Positions 24,100 to 33,132 of a stretch of 64,000 bases of DNA are shown piece after piece. The stretch is from Williamsia muralis NBRC 105860 (lineage in GTDB: Bacteria > Actinomycetota > Actinomycetes > Mycobacteriales > Mycobacteriaceae), in contig NZ_BDAP01000011.1 of NCBI RefSeq assembly GCF_001598915.1, positions 1-64,000 on the forward strand, given 5' to 3'. Below the pieces are notes generated by a model. The model was not told where the DNA came from, ran no database searches, and saw nothing but the letters and a program-made list of their open reading frames with translations. A program made the translations under genes and the position numbers. Within the stretch, counting starts at the first letter, position 1, and every line of letters begins with the position of its first letter.

Positions 24100-25749
24100 A
24101 TGACAGTCCCCATGCACGAAGAGGTTCGGACCTCGGTCCTCGGCGGCGAGGTCGCCTCACGTGGCCTTCCGGCCGCCCAGCTGATCTTGTGCACGATCGG
24201 GGCACTGAGCGGGCTCATCGTCATGATCATGATGCCTGGCCTGACCGGGTTGGGACTGTGCGCGGTCATCATCGTGGCCACGGCCGGGTCCACATTGAAG
24301 TTGATCGGCGACGAATCGCTGGCCGGGATTGCTGCGCACCGGTGCTCGACGTGGTGGCGGCGTCGCGATGGCCGCCACATTTGGCTCACTCCCGGCGACC
24401 CCGCTCTGGGTATCGCCCCTGACCCTGATTACGGCGACCCGCAGGTTGATCCGGGGTGGACGTTCCCGCCGGCGCTGGGGGCGTGCGAGCCGATCGACCT
24501 GACCGGCACGGGTCTGGATGATTTGTTCATCTTGTGGCACCACAACCCGGGGGAGCGGCCCTACTTCCAGCTGATCATGTCTGTCCAGGGTCAGGCCGAA
24601 GGGCTGCGGTCGAACGAGCGGTGGGCCCAAAACCAGGCGGCCTACAGCGAATCTGTCCTCAACGCCGCGGCCCGCGACACCGTGTTCACCCGCAGTTTGC
24701 AGCTGGTGCTGCGGGTAGTGCCGGCCGACCTGGACCCGCACGAGCAGTGGGTGCAGAAGAAGATCGAACAGCTCCGTGAAACCTCACCGGAGAGGGTCGA
24801 GTTACTGACCCCGGCGATCGTGTCCTACGGGCATCTGATCGACGACGCCCGGCCGTACTCGGAAGAGCCGTATTCGTATCTGTCGATTGCGGTCCCGGAG
24901 AACGGGCGGCTGATGCGGGAGGCCGCGCGGATCGCCCGCAGTAAGAACGCGACCCCCGAAGGTGGCGTGGCACAGGTGATCCGCGACGAAGCCGCCCGGA
25001 TTCAACGGGCGCTGCAGTCGGCCGGGTTCGGCCGGGTCGACGTGCTCGGCGAACAACGAGCGTGTGCGGTGATGCGGGCCATGATGAACCCCTCGTTCGC
25101 CCTGGACCGCCACCAGGGCGCGAGCTGGCGGAACTGGATCCCCTCGTTCTTCGGTGGCCACGACTCGGTGCTGGTGCGCGCCTCCACCGACCCCGACCGC
25201 CGCGACGAGTACTGGCACACCCGCGTCGGGGTGATACCGCCGAGCAAGATCCCGCCGGTACAGCTGGGACCTGCATGGCTGACCCCGTTGCTCTCGCGCG
25301 TCGAGCCCGATCCCGGTGACCCCGGCGATGATCTGCCCCCGTCGCCGACCATGCGCACGATCACCGTCCGCATGGATCTGGTGCCCGCCCGCATCGCACG
25401 CCAGGCCACCAAACGACATGCCACCAACGACGCCGCCAAAGCCATTGAGCTGCAACAAAAAGGGCAGATCAGTGACGGCTCGGAAGAAGTGCTGTCCTCG
25501 TCGTCGGCGCGGCGCCGCGAAGACCTCAAAGCCGGCACCGGCTACCACGGGGTCATCTGGTCTATGGCGGTCGCGGTCACCGGCCGCGACGCCGATGACC
25601 TGGACCGGGCGTGTGACCGGGTGACCGCCGCCGCCGGCGACTCAGCAATCCCGGAAATCCGTTGGTGCACCGACGATCACGACATCGCCCAGTTCTGGAC
25701 CCTGCCCCTCGGGCGTGGTCTGGCCCGTACCAAGTTCACCCGCAACTAG
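24100..25749 (+). CDS. SCO6880-family T4SS protein (PrgI/VirB4-N-like)
   Basis: 549 residues. Two N-terminal transmembrane helices (AAQLILCTIGALSGLIVMIMM and LGLCAVIIVATAGSTLKLIG) form a PrgI/VirB3-like membrane anchor. A large soluble region follows (FQLIMSVQGQAEGLRSNERWAQNQAAY, ILNAAARDTVFTRSLQLVLRVVP) like the N-terminal half of VirB4. It lacks a P-loop. In this lineage the VirB4 ATPase appears split: this protein carries the N-terminal half and the next gene carries the motor domain, 17 bp downstream. Confidence 0.8.
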   Translation: MTVPMHEEVRTSVLGGEVASRGLPAAQLILCTIGALSGLIVMIMMPGLTGLGLCAVIIVATAGSTLKLIGDESLAGIAAHRCSTWWRRRDGRHIWLTPGDPALGIAPDPDYGDPQVDPGWTFPPALGACEPIDLTGTGLDDLFILWHHNPGERPYFQLIMSVQGQAEGLRSNERWAQNQAAYSESVLNAAARDTVFTRSLQLVLRVVPADLDPHEQWVQKKIEQLRETSPERVELLTPAIVSYGHLIDDARPYSEEPYSYLSIAVPENGRLMREAARIARSKNATPEGGVAQVIRDEAARIQRALQSAGFGRVDVLGEQRACAVMRAMMNPSFALDRHQGASWRNWIPSFFGGHDSVLVRASTDPDRRDEYWHTRVGVIPPSKIPPVQLGPAWLTPLLSRVEPDPGDPGDDLPPSPTMRTITVRMDLVPARIARQATKRHATNDAAKAIELQQKGQISDGSEEVLSSSSARRREDLKAGTGYHGVIWSMAVAVTGRDADDLDRACDRVTAAAGDSAIPEIRWCTDDHDIAQFWTLPLGRGLARTKFTRN

Positions 25750-25766
25750 CCCCCAAGGTCGCACTG

Positions 25767-27446
25767 ATGAGTACACGAACCGGCGCCCACGCCTACCCCG
25801 ACGAGCCCTACTATTCCGACGAAGACGTCGAGCGTTCGCGCAGCCAGGCCATTCGCGGCTGGATGCGCTGGGTGATGGGTAAAGCCGACGAGCCGGTGTA
25901 CCTCGATGACGACGGTATGGAGCACTACGACGCCGACCTGGCCGATGTGCAGCTGCTCAGAGAACAAGCCCGCCACGGTAATGGGGGCGGCGACCTCGAC
26001 GAATGGGGCGCCTACGCCCCGATGATGGAGCGGCGTGATCCGCCGCTGCGTAAACGCTGGCTCGATCGGGCGGGCTGGTACGAACGCCGCCCCGCCGGCG
26101 GCTGGACCACCACCCGCCAGGCCGAAGCGCTCAACCTGTTCACCACCCGCCGCGCCATTGCCCACTCCGGCCTGATCACCGGGCAAAACCTGATGGGCCA
26201 ATCGGTCGTGCGCCTGGACCCGTTCGAGCTGTACAAAGAAGGCGTCATCGACGGGGTGAACACCTGCAACATCGGCGATGTGGGGACCGGCAAGTCCTCG
26301 GACATGAAAACCAGTGTGTTCCGGCAACTTATCCTCAACCGGCAAGTAGTCGTCTTCGACAAGAAACGCCAAGGCGGACGGGGCGAGTACGGGTCGATCG
26401 CCGATGCCTTGGGCGCACCGTCGATCGAGTTCCTGCTCGACGGGGCCGGGGTGAGCCTGAACCTGCTCGACCCGGCCATCTCCACCGACGGCCGCCATAA
26501 GGGCGGTGTGGCCGGCGTCGTCCCGGCCGGCCAGCAAGCCCTGCTGCTCGCGGTCCTCAAAGACGCGATGGAACAACCCATCACCCCGAAAATGCGGGCG
26601 GCGGTGCGCCGCGCCCTAGCAATCGTGAACGAACGCGCCAAAGCCGCCAACCGAGAGCCGCTGCTGGTCGAGGTCGCCGGCCAACTCCTCGACCCCGACC
26701 CCGGCATGTCCACTGCGGCCTACGACGCGGTCCGCAACGGCGCCGAACTATCCGAAGAGATCCTGTCCAACCTCGGTGACGGCGGCTACTTCGGCTCCCG
26801 CTGGGCCTCCCGCTCGCTCGAATGGGGCGTGGACGCCGGGCTGACCCTGCTCGAGCTCATCGACGGCGAGCTCCGCGGACTCGTCGACCGGCCCACCAGC
26901 CAAGCAGTCCACGACGCCCTCGAGCACCCGTTCGTGCACTTCGACATCTCCGGCCTGCCTGAGCAGGGCAAAGCCGTCCAGGTCGTGATGACCACCGCCC
27001 AAACGTGGCTGTCGAACCGGCTCGCTGCCCGCTCACAAAACCGCACCCAAACCGTCGAGGTGTTCGAGGAAGGCTGGTCCCTCGGAGACGGCTCCACCGG
27101 CGACACCGCCCGCGCCAACATGAAACTCTCGCGCGGCCTGGGTCTGTCGACGTCGAGTGCGTTTCACCACCTGTCCGATCACCCCGCCGACTCCCCGTCA
27201 CGGGCCCTGATGCAAGAAGCCGACATCGTCAAGCTCTACAAACAGGGCCGCGCCGATGACGCCGAAGCAGTGTGCGACATGTACCACCTGCCCCCGGAAA
27301 CCCGCGACGTCCTCATGCAACTGGGCCGCGGCCAGTGCCTGGTCGTGATGAAAAACCGCGACCCCATCCTCATGCAACACATGCGGTCCTCCGACGAAAT
27401 CGCCCTCACCAACACCAACGACGTCCTCGAAGGCACCACACCCTAA
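25767..27446 (+). CDS. VirB4-type conjugation ATPase (motor domain)
   Basis: 559 residues from the ATG at 25767, the first start after the previous stop. Walker A GDVGTGKSS at 170-178, followed by VVVFDKKRQGGRGEYGSIADAL as in VirB4/TraC motor domains. A Walker B-like TVEVFEEGWSLGDGS and later AFHHLSDHPADS complete the RecA-like core. It powers substrate secretion or channel assembly together with the SCO6880-type protein. No membrane segment, so it is cytoplasmic. Confidence 0.87.
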   Translation: MSTRTGAHAYPDEPYYSDEDVERSRSQAIRGWMRWVMGKADEPVYLDDDGMEHYDADLADVQLLREQARHGNGGGDLDEWGAYAPMMERRDPPLRKRWLDRAGWYERRPAGGWTTTRQAEALNLFTTRRAIAHSGLITGQNLMGQSVVRLDPFELYKEGVIDGVNTCNIGDVGTGKSSDMKTSVFRQLILNRQVVVFDKKRQGGRGEYGSIADALGAPSIEFLLDGAGVSLNLLDPAISTDGRHKGGVAGVVPAGQQALLLAVLKDAMEQPITPKMRAAVRRALAIVNERAKAANREPLLVEVAGQLLDPDPGMSTAAYDAVRNGAELSEEILSNLGDGGYFGSRWASRSLEWGVDAGLTLLELIDGELRGLVDRPTSQAVHDALEHPFVHFDISGLPEQGKAVQVVMTTAQTWLSNRLAARSQNRTQTVEVFEEGWSLGDGSTGDTARANMKLSRGLGLSTSSAFHHLSDHPADSPSRALMQEADIVKLYKQGRADDAEAVCDMYHLPPETRDVLMQLGRGQCLVVMKNRDPILMQHMRSSDEIALTNTNDVLEGTTP

Positions 27447-27475
27447 ACCCCTGCACCGCAGCGAAAGGACGATCC

Positions 27476-27865
27476 ATGGCCACGATGCTCACAGCTGTAC
27501 CGACCATGATGGACGGCGTTGATCGGTTCACCGCCCGCTCCTCGATGAAGCCACCCCGGCGCTACACCGCGATCGTCCACGGGTTCCTCGCCCCAGCGAC
27601 CGCAGCCGATATCGGGTCGATCGAACGCGAGTGCACAGCCTTGATCGGTGACTACCTGCACGCGGTGCCGACCGTGGAGGTCATTCCCACCCGCCGCGCC
27701 GGGGAGGTCTTCGTGGCGATTGAAGTCATCACTTCTGAATCTGAGCACCGTGTGCGGCGGGCCCTGGATGCCGCCTGTGATCACGTCGTCGCCCACAGCT
27801 CCCGACTCGGGCTGACGCACGCCGCACGCACCGACCCACTAACCGACGCCGCCGGACGCGACTAA
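27476..27865 (+). CDS. Small conserved protein of the transfer operon, unrecognised
   Basis: 129 residues starting after cgaaagga. A predicted mixed alpha/beta protein (YTAIVHGFLAPATAADIGSIERECTALIGDYLHAVPTVEVIPTRRAGEVFVAIEVITSE) with no transmembrane segment or known motif. It lies between the VirB4-type ATPase and the coupling protein, so a cytoplasmic accessory role is likely. Confidence 0.65.
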   Translation: MATMLTAVPTMMDGVDRFTARSSMKPPRRYTAIVHGFLAPATAADIGSIERECTALIGDYLHAVPTVEVIPTRRAGEVFVAIEVITSESEHRVRRALDAACDHVVAHSSRLGLTHAARTDPLTDAAGRD

Positions 27866-27903
27866 TCCGCCCCGATCACCCACCACGACAAGGAGACCGA
27901 CCG

Positions 27904-28566
27904 ATGAGCACCAAAGCTGACTGGACCACCGCTGAATCGGCTGTGCGCGAGAACGCCGACGAGCTACGCGCCCTCGACACCCACACCGCCCTGTACGGGT
28001 GGGCCAAAACCCACAAGCTCGACACCCGCGCCCTGTGGCCGAAAGTGAAAACCGAGATGCGTAAACAACTCGGCATCGACTACAACGAGATCCGCGACCG
28101 GGTAGTAGCCGAACGCGCCGCCCAGGTCGTCGAGTCCGCGCAGGACGCGCCGCTGATCGAGTTGTGGTCAGCCGGCGACGCCGAAGTCAACACCTACGCA
28201 GTGTGCAACGCCGACGGCACCGAAGCCTGGTACGGCGAGTTCCATTCCAACGACAACATTTACGACCGGGGCGACGATCTGTCCGCGGAACTGTCGGCGG
28301 CAGAAAAGGCGGTGTTCCTGGCCGGCAAAGCCCGTGAACACCAAGGTTTGGAGGTCGTGCGGCTGCAGCTGCACACCTGCCACCCTGACATCGATGCTGA
28401 TTCGGTGGCCGCGTCCGCCGCCCGCCACCAAGTCGCGGTCACCGTCGACGTCGCCGAGCAAAACCCGGCCGTGCCGCAGTGCCGGGTGCCCGGCTATCAG
28501 AGCTGGCACGAAGTGCGCCTGGACACCCTGTTCGTCGTCGACGACAGCGAAGCGGCCGCGTCATGA
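27904..28566 (+). CDS. Unrecognised transfer-operon protein
   Basis: 220 residues starting after aaggaga. The N-terminal 80 residues are helical (LYGWAKTHKLDTRALWPKVKTEMRKQLG). The C-terminal 130 residues alternate strands and helices (ELWSAGDAEVNTYAVCNADGTEAWYGEF, SAAEKAVFLAGKAREH, VVRLQLHTCHPDI), an order reminiscent of RNase H folds, though no catalytic acidic set can be assigned. Its stop overlaps the next start (ATGA). Confidence 0.6.
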   Translation: MSTKADWTTAESAVRENADELRALDTHTALYGWAKTHKLDTRALWPKVKTEMRKQLGIDYNEIRDRVVAERAAQVVESAQDAPLIELWSAGDAEVNTYAVCNADGTEAWYGEFHSNDNIYDRGDDLSAELSAAEKAVFLAGKAREHQGLEVVRLQLHTCHPDIDADSVAASAARHQVAVTVDVAEQNPAVPQCRVPGYQSWHEVRLDTLFVVDDSEAAAS

Positions 28567-28877
28567 CCGACACCGTCGATCCTCGCCGGATCGCGCTGCG
28601 TGCGGAAATCTCCCAACTGTTTCGGAGGGCCGACGCCCCCGGCATCGACGCGACCGAAGCGCGAACCCGGATCGCGGCCGCAGCTGCACTGACCGCCGTC
28701 CTAGCCGGCAGCGAGCCCGACCACTTCACCACGACAATCCTCGCGGCCGCCGACACCGACTCTGACCGCACCGTGGCCGCTCACCTGCGTGAGGTAGCCG
28801 CGAACCTGCCCACTGCACGCCCGGTACCTATACCCGCCGGCCAGCTGACCACAACCCAGACAGGGGCCCGATCGTGA
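28563..28877 (+). CDS. Small helical protein coupled to the coupling-protein gene
   Basis: 104 residues, overlapping both neighbours by 4 bp (ATGA before, GTGA after). Mostly helical (IALRAEISQLFRRAD, ATEARTRIAAAAALTAVLAG), no motif recognised. The tight coupling suggests it works with the VirD4-type protein encoded next. Confidence 0.6.
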   Translation: MTDTVDPRRIALRAEISQLFRRADAPGIDATEARTRIAAAAALTAVLAGSEPDHFTTTILAAADTDSDRTVAAHLREVAANLPTARPVPIPAGQLTTTQTGARS

Positions 28878-30694
28878 GCGCCATCGGAGGACGACCCGCA
28901 CCCGCACCGCCCCGCACACCGCTGATCGCGTGGTGGGTGCTCCCGCTGTGTTTGCTGGTGTTCGTGGCCACGGCGACCGTTCCGTTCGGCGGGGCCATGT
29001 CGGGCCTGCTATCCGGTCACGGCTTCGCCTGGCCAGCAGGACCATTCGGCGTGGGCGGATACAAAGCCATACTCACCTCACCCGGCGACCCGGCCGCGCG
29101 GTGGCCCTCACAGCCCGTGCCCGGCGGACCGGTCCTGACCTGGATCTGCATGGCCATCGGCCTCATCATTTCCGGCGCCTGCGCGGGAATCGCCGAATCG
29201 ATCGCCCAGAACCGGGCCCACCGCAATAAGGCAAAGACATCGGGCTTGGGCGATGACCGGGAGCTGCTGCGGTTGCAAATGAATGAGAAGGGCGCGACCG
29301 AGCGTGCACGGAACGACTTCCGGTCGCTGCAAGACCGGCCTCTGCGATCCATTGACAGCCAAGCTGCTGCGATCAGGCTCGGATCGAACGTACTGACCGG
29401 CACCCCGATCTATCTGCAACACCGCGACTGCGTCCTGTGCGAGGCACCCACCGGTGCCGGCAAAACCTCCCGTGTGGCAATTCAACGGTGTTGGGACGCC
29501 CCAGGATTCCTGCTCGCCACCACCACCAAACGTGACCTGATCGCCTCAACCTGGCGGTACCGGTCGGCGCTGGGTCAGGCAGAGATCTTCGACCCCGAAG
29601 GGCTCATCGGCCATCCCGACCCGCTGCGCTGGTCGTTGCTGGCCGGCTGCGACGACGAGGAGACAGCTGCCCGACGCGCCGAGGCCTGGGTAAAAGCCGT
29701 GCCAATGGGCGACACCAAGGACTCCTCCTTCTGGGAAGGCAAAGCGAAAACCCTGATGCGTTGCTACCTGCACGCTGCCGCACACCGCGGAAAGGGCTTG
29801 GCCGCAGTGTGTTCGTGGGTCACCAACCGGCGAGCAAGCGAGCCCCTGGAAATCCTGGACTCGGTCAATCCAGCATGGGCGGCCGAGATCAGGCAAATCG
29901 TCGACGCACAATCAGATTCCAGCGACGACATGTTCCACGCGGTGGCCACCCTGGTCGAACCCCTGTCGAATCCGCGACTGCTGGCGGCCGTCGACACCCC
30001 CGCTGACGAATCCGTGGACCTCGAACAGCTGGTACTGGGTGGGCCCAACACGCTCTACCTGGTGTCCAAGGGGACCAGCGGTTCGGTCGCCCCGATCGTG
30101 GCCGTCTTCGCCGCCGAGGTCTATCACATCCTCGACCGGGCATCGCTGCGCACACGCAGCGAGCGACTCGACCCACCAGCTCGCCTCGTACTCGACGAAG
30201 TCAACACCGTCGCACCGATCCCAGGTCTGCCGAACATGATGAACGACACCGGCGGTCGCGGTATCAGCATCTGGGCGTTCGCCCACAACAAGGCCCAGAA
30301 CATCCAACGGTGGGGCAACGCAGAGGGTGAACTGTTCACCGATTCAGCACCCGTTCGGCTGATCCTGCCGGGCCTATCCGGCGACCGTGAACTGGCTGAG
30401 CTCTCCCGTCTGTGCGGAACCATCGACGAGTACGAACCCATCACCGACCCCACCCACACACCCCGCCTACGAACCCGAAACGTCATGGAACCGAGCGACA
30501 TCCGCCAGATGCCCACCGATCATGCGTTGCTCGTCGCTCGCGGCGCTGCACCGTTCGTCGTGCATCTGCCGACCGTGTGGGAGAACAAGCCGTGGCGCAA
30601 AGAAGTCGATGCCTCTAAAACGCTGTTCGACAAAGTCGCACCCCTGCTCAGCAGTGACGGAGACGGCGACACCGACGTGCGAGTGTGGGCGTGA
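28874..30694 (+). CDS. VirD4/TraG-type coupling protein (T4CP)
   Basis: 606 residues starting at a GTG that overlaps the previous stop. Two N-terminal transmembrane helices (about 18-37 and 88-107) precede the ATPase domain: Walker A APTGAGKTS at 191-199, FDPEGL, and Walker B RLVLDEVNTVAPI with GGRGISIWAFAHNKAQ, all characteristic of VirD4/TraG. It links the relaxase-DNA complex to the secretion channel. Confidence 0.92.
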   Translation: MSAIGGRPAPAPPRTPLIAWWVLPLCLLVFVATATVPFGGAMSGLLSGHGFAWPAGPFGVGGYKAILTSPGDPAARWPSQPVPGGPVLTWICMAIGLIISGACAGIAESIAQNRAHRNKAKTSGLGDDRELLRLQMNEKGATERARNDFRSLQDRPLRSIDSQAAAIRLGSNVLTGTPIYLQHRDCVLCEAPTGAGKTSRVAIQRCWDAPGFLLATTTKRDLIASTWRYRSALGQAEIFDPEGLIGHPDPLRWSLLAGCDDEETAARRAEAWVKAVPMGDTKDSSFWEGKAKTLMRCYLHAAAHRGKGLAAVCSWVTNRRASEPLEILDSVNPAWAAEIRQIVDAQSDSSDDMFHAVATLVEPLSNPRLLAAVDTPADESVDLEQLVLGGPNTLYLVSKGTSGSVAPIVAVFAAEVYHILDRASLRTRSERLDPPARLVLDEVNTVAPIPGLPNMMNDTGGRGISIWAFAHNKAQNIQRWGNAEGELFTDSAPVRLILPGLSGDRELAELSRLCGTIDEYEPITDPTHTPRLRTRNVMEPSDIRQMPTDHALLVARGAAPFVVHLPTVWENKPWRKEVDASKTLFDKVAPLLSSDGDGDTDVRVWA

Positions 30695-31272
30695 CCGTCC
30701 AGGTCCGTTGGGGGCCGCTAACCTGGCGACACTTGGACACCGACCAGGCCGGTGACCTGTGGGACGAGCTGGTCGACTGGGTGGAATGGCTCCGCCGCCG
30801 TTACGGACTGAGCCATTCCAAACTCCCCGGGTGCTGGCCCAACCACCCTGTGGCAGTGGAAGAACTCACGGCCCTGATGGGCTCCTACACCGCCGCCTAC
30901 CAAGCACTATCGACCAAAGATGGTGTCGTGGTTCGCTACCACGACACGATGATCGTCTGGCATCGACTTGAGCTGTGGTCCTGCCTGTCGCGTCTCAAAG
31001 AGCACGCCTCATTCGGCGACTGCAACTCCAAAGACTGCAACTGGTACGAACGCGAGCTCAAACCCCTGCACCCCTCAACACGCACAACAATCAACGCCGA
31101 CATCCAAGCCCGCAAAGCGGTACCCGCACAGCACCACACGATGACCGAGCGAGCTATGGCAGAACTCGTCGCCTCAGGAGACGCGATCTCAGCCGACGAC
31201 GGATCAATTCACTGTCGAGACAGTCGCTGGGTCTACAACAACGCCACCGGCGAGTTCGACTGCGCCTCATAG
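30691..31272 (+). CDS. Last gene of the transfer operon, unrecognised
   Basis: 193 residues from the GTG at 30691, which overlaps the coupling-protein stop; a GTG two codons upstream is also possible. The N-terminal half is rich in Trp and acidic residues (WRHLDTDQAGDLWDELVDWVEWLRRRYG) and the middle holds two cysteines (FGDCNSKDCNWYE). Soluble, no known domain. Similar small proteins commonly follow VirD4-type genes in actinobacterial elements, so a relaxosome or coupling-protein partner is plausible. Confidence 0.62.
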   Translation: MTVQVRWGPLTWRHLDTDQAGDLWDELVDWVEWLRRRYGLSHSKLPGCWPNHPVAVEELTALMGSYTAAYQALSTKDGVVVRYHDTMIVWHRLELWSCLSRLKEHASFGDCNSKDCNWYERELKPLHPSTRTTINADIQARKAVPAQHHTMTERAMAELVASGDAISADDGSIHCRDSRWVYNNATGEFDCAS

Positions 31273-31287
31273 GCGCACCCACATACC

Positions 31288-31317
31288 CGGTGGCCGGCAC
31301 GAAAATGTTGGCCACCG
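31288..31317 (+). terminator. Hairpin at the end of the transfer operon
   Basis: Eight-bp stem cggtggcc / ggccaccg (31288-31295 and 31310-31317) 16 bp after the last stop. No T tract, so termination efficiency is uncertain. Confidence 0.4.
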
Positions 31318-31450
31318 CAACAGGTGAAGGTCCGGCCGCTGAGCCGCAACGCTGTTATTCCCGGCCAGGAACAGCACTGCGATCAGCGCCGGGCCTTCAT
31401 CCGAGTTGTTTGTGCACGTCTGGCGGCGATCCCGCCAACAACGAAGTGGC

Positions 31451-33037
31451 CTAGAATGTTTCGATTGACTGACGAAATGAATCAAGATCCAGGATGGCTC
31501 TTCGGATTGCCCGTAAATCCTGAGTTGGCACGTCGACACCGCTTACATATGTATCGTCCTCCAGTTGGAACAAACCCTGGGGGGCATACTTGGTTCGGAC
31601 GAGGTCAACATACGCCCCGTAGTCGATCGTCCACACGTCGAAGCGTTCTCCGGGTCGATCCTGTGCCGAGTATCCGCGTCTGACAACGTGAAGCACCCGC
31701 GCGTCGAACAGAGTCACGAGCAATGGGTCGCGCATATCGTCTTCACGGACCAGGAACGCTCTCGCGCGTTTTTCTCGGATGACCTTATCAATCAGCCAGG
31801 TCAGAAGCGCTCGGGCCTGCTCTCGGCTCTCCAGGGCCTCCACCTTGTCGCTTTGATACCAGTACTTTGCTGCTTCTCTGACGATATCCACCGAAATTGG
31901 CTGGCTACCAGCGCGCGTCGCGGCCCGCGACACAATGTGCAGAAAGTCGCGAGGTACGCCTTCAGCCGCCCGTACCAGTTCGTCGAACGCCCGAGTATCG
32001 GTAAAACCGAGCCGGATGACGTCGGATGTGTTCCTGACAGTCAGATCGCCGAATGCCTCCGGCGCGTCGCTGGCGGACAGGTGTTTGAAGATGAGACCGC
32101 GGAAGAACTCCCTAGCGACGTCTTCATTGCCCTCGTAGACCATGTAGTCATCGAGCGACACGGTCGCACCGAGGTCTGCCCCTAGCTCAAGACCAATGCG
32201 TTCCTGGGCGACAACGGCCATGAAGTTCGATTGTTGCTCGATCGCAGCAATCTTGACGGTAAACTTCTGCAGTGGCATCACGCACCTAAGTAAGAACTCA
32301 CCTAGATAGGGCTGCAAATCCCGAGGGACGCTGCTCCATTCATCGAGGAAGATCCAAATTCGCCTTGTGGTTAGCACTTTTGCGACATCGCGCAATGCCC
32401 GCGCGATGTCACTGAAGTTCAGTGCGACCTGTTCTGTCCCCCGTCGGGTTTCGGACCTCGAACTCACCTTCTGGTCTTCGGCACCGGCCTCAGCCGACAA
32501 GTCGACGGTGGGTGAAGAGCTCACCTTTGCGTTGAATTTGAGACCGGAATGTTCTTTCTGTGTGGACTGCCGTTGCTGCGACGTCTCTACCTCACCCGTC
32601 ACACGAACATCCGTAAGCACCGTCAGCAGGTGGTCGACTTTCGCGACGAAGTCCCCGTCATTGACCAGTGTTTCGTCTTCCAGCACGGCGTCTAGGATTG
32701 CTTCGCGCAGCTGGCCTAGGAGGTCGATCAGCAATCGACCCGCACGTTCTTGTGGACTTGCTGCGCTTGGGTCAAGAAGACCGTCTGGCGAGCCCACGGT
32801 TCGCAGGTCCAAGACGATTGCAATGTCGCCAAGTGCCCGACGTTCCGAGGCCAGGTATGCGAATGCGTGAGTCTTGCCGGTGCCGCGTCGCCCGTTGAGA
32901 ACCTGATGGTCGACGACATCGAGTATATCGGCAACTCCGGAGTCGACGAAGGTCTCGTGGAGGTGGGGGTTTTCGCTCTTCTCGGCGCGCTTGGGTATCC
33001 GCGCGAGCGCACGGTTTATCGGCGAGAGTCCTGCCAT
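31451..33037 (-). CDS. ORC/STAND-like P-loop ATPase, lone accessory gene
   Basis: 528 residues. Walker A NGRRGTGKTH (48-57), Walker B RIWIFLDEW (226-234), then a sensor-like KIAAIEQQSNF and a helical/winged C-terminus. The core resembles ORC-CDC6/STAND ATPases, many of which are orphan genes in defence islands. A charged insertion (about 145-205, QQRQSTQKEHSG to SSRSETRRG) separates Walker A from B. It sits alone on the minus strand between the transfer operon and the relaxase, with visibly weaker third-position GC bias than both, consistent with separate acquisition. A defence or exclusion role is inferred, not shown. Confidence 0.65.
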   Translation of the reverse strand: MAGLSPINRALARIPKRAEKSENPHLHETFVDSGVADILDVVDHQVLNGRRGTGKTHAFAYLASERRALGDIAIVLDLRTVGSPDGLLDPSAASPQERAGRLLIDLLGQLREAILDAVLEDETLVNDGDFVAKVDHLLTVLTDVRVTGEVETSQQRQSTQKEHSGLKFNAKVSSSPTVDLSAEAGAEDQKVSSRSETRRGTEQVALNFSDIARALRDVAKVLTTRRIWIFLDEWSSVPRDLQPYLGEFLLRCVMPLQKFTVKIAAIEQQSNFMAVVAQERIGLELGADLGATVSLDDYMVYEGNEDVAREFFRGLIFKHLSASDAPEAFGDLTVRNTSDVIRLGFTDTRAFDELVRAAEGVPRDFLHIVSRAATRAGSQPISVDIVREAAKYWYQSDKVEALESREQARALLTWLIDKVIREKRARAFLVREDDMRDPLLVTLFDARVLHVVRRGYSAQDRPGERFDVWTIDYGAYVDLVRTKYAPQGLFQLEDDTYVSGVDVPTQDLRAIRRAILDLDSFRQSIETF

Positions 33038-33132
33038 ACGGCCGAGCGTAGCTCACCGTGTCGCCCTTGATGCCGCCGCCGGCGCAGACCCAGCCCAGCC
33101 TTTAACCGTTCCTTCTCGGGAACCCGGCCGAA

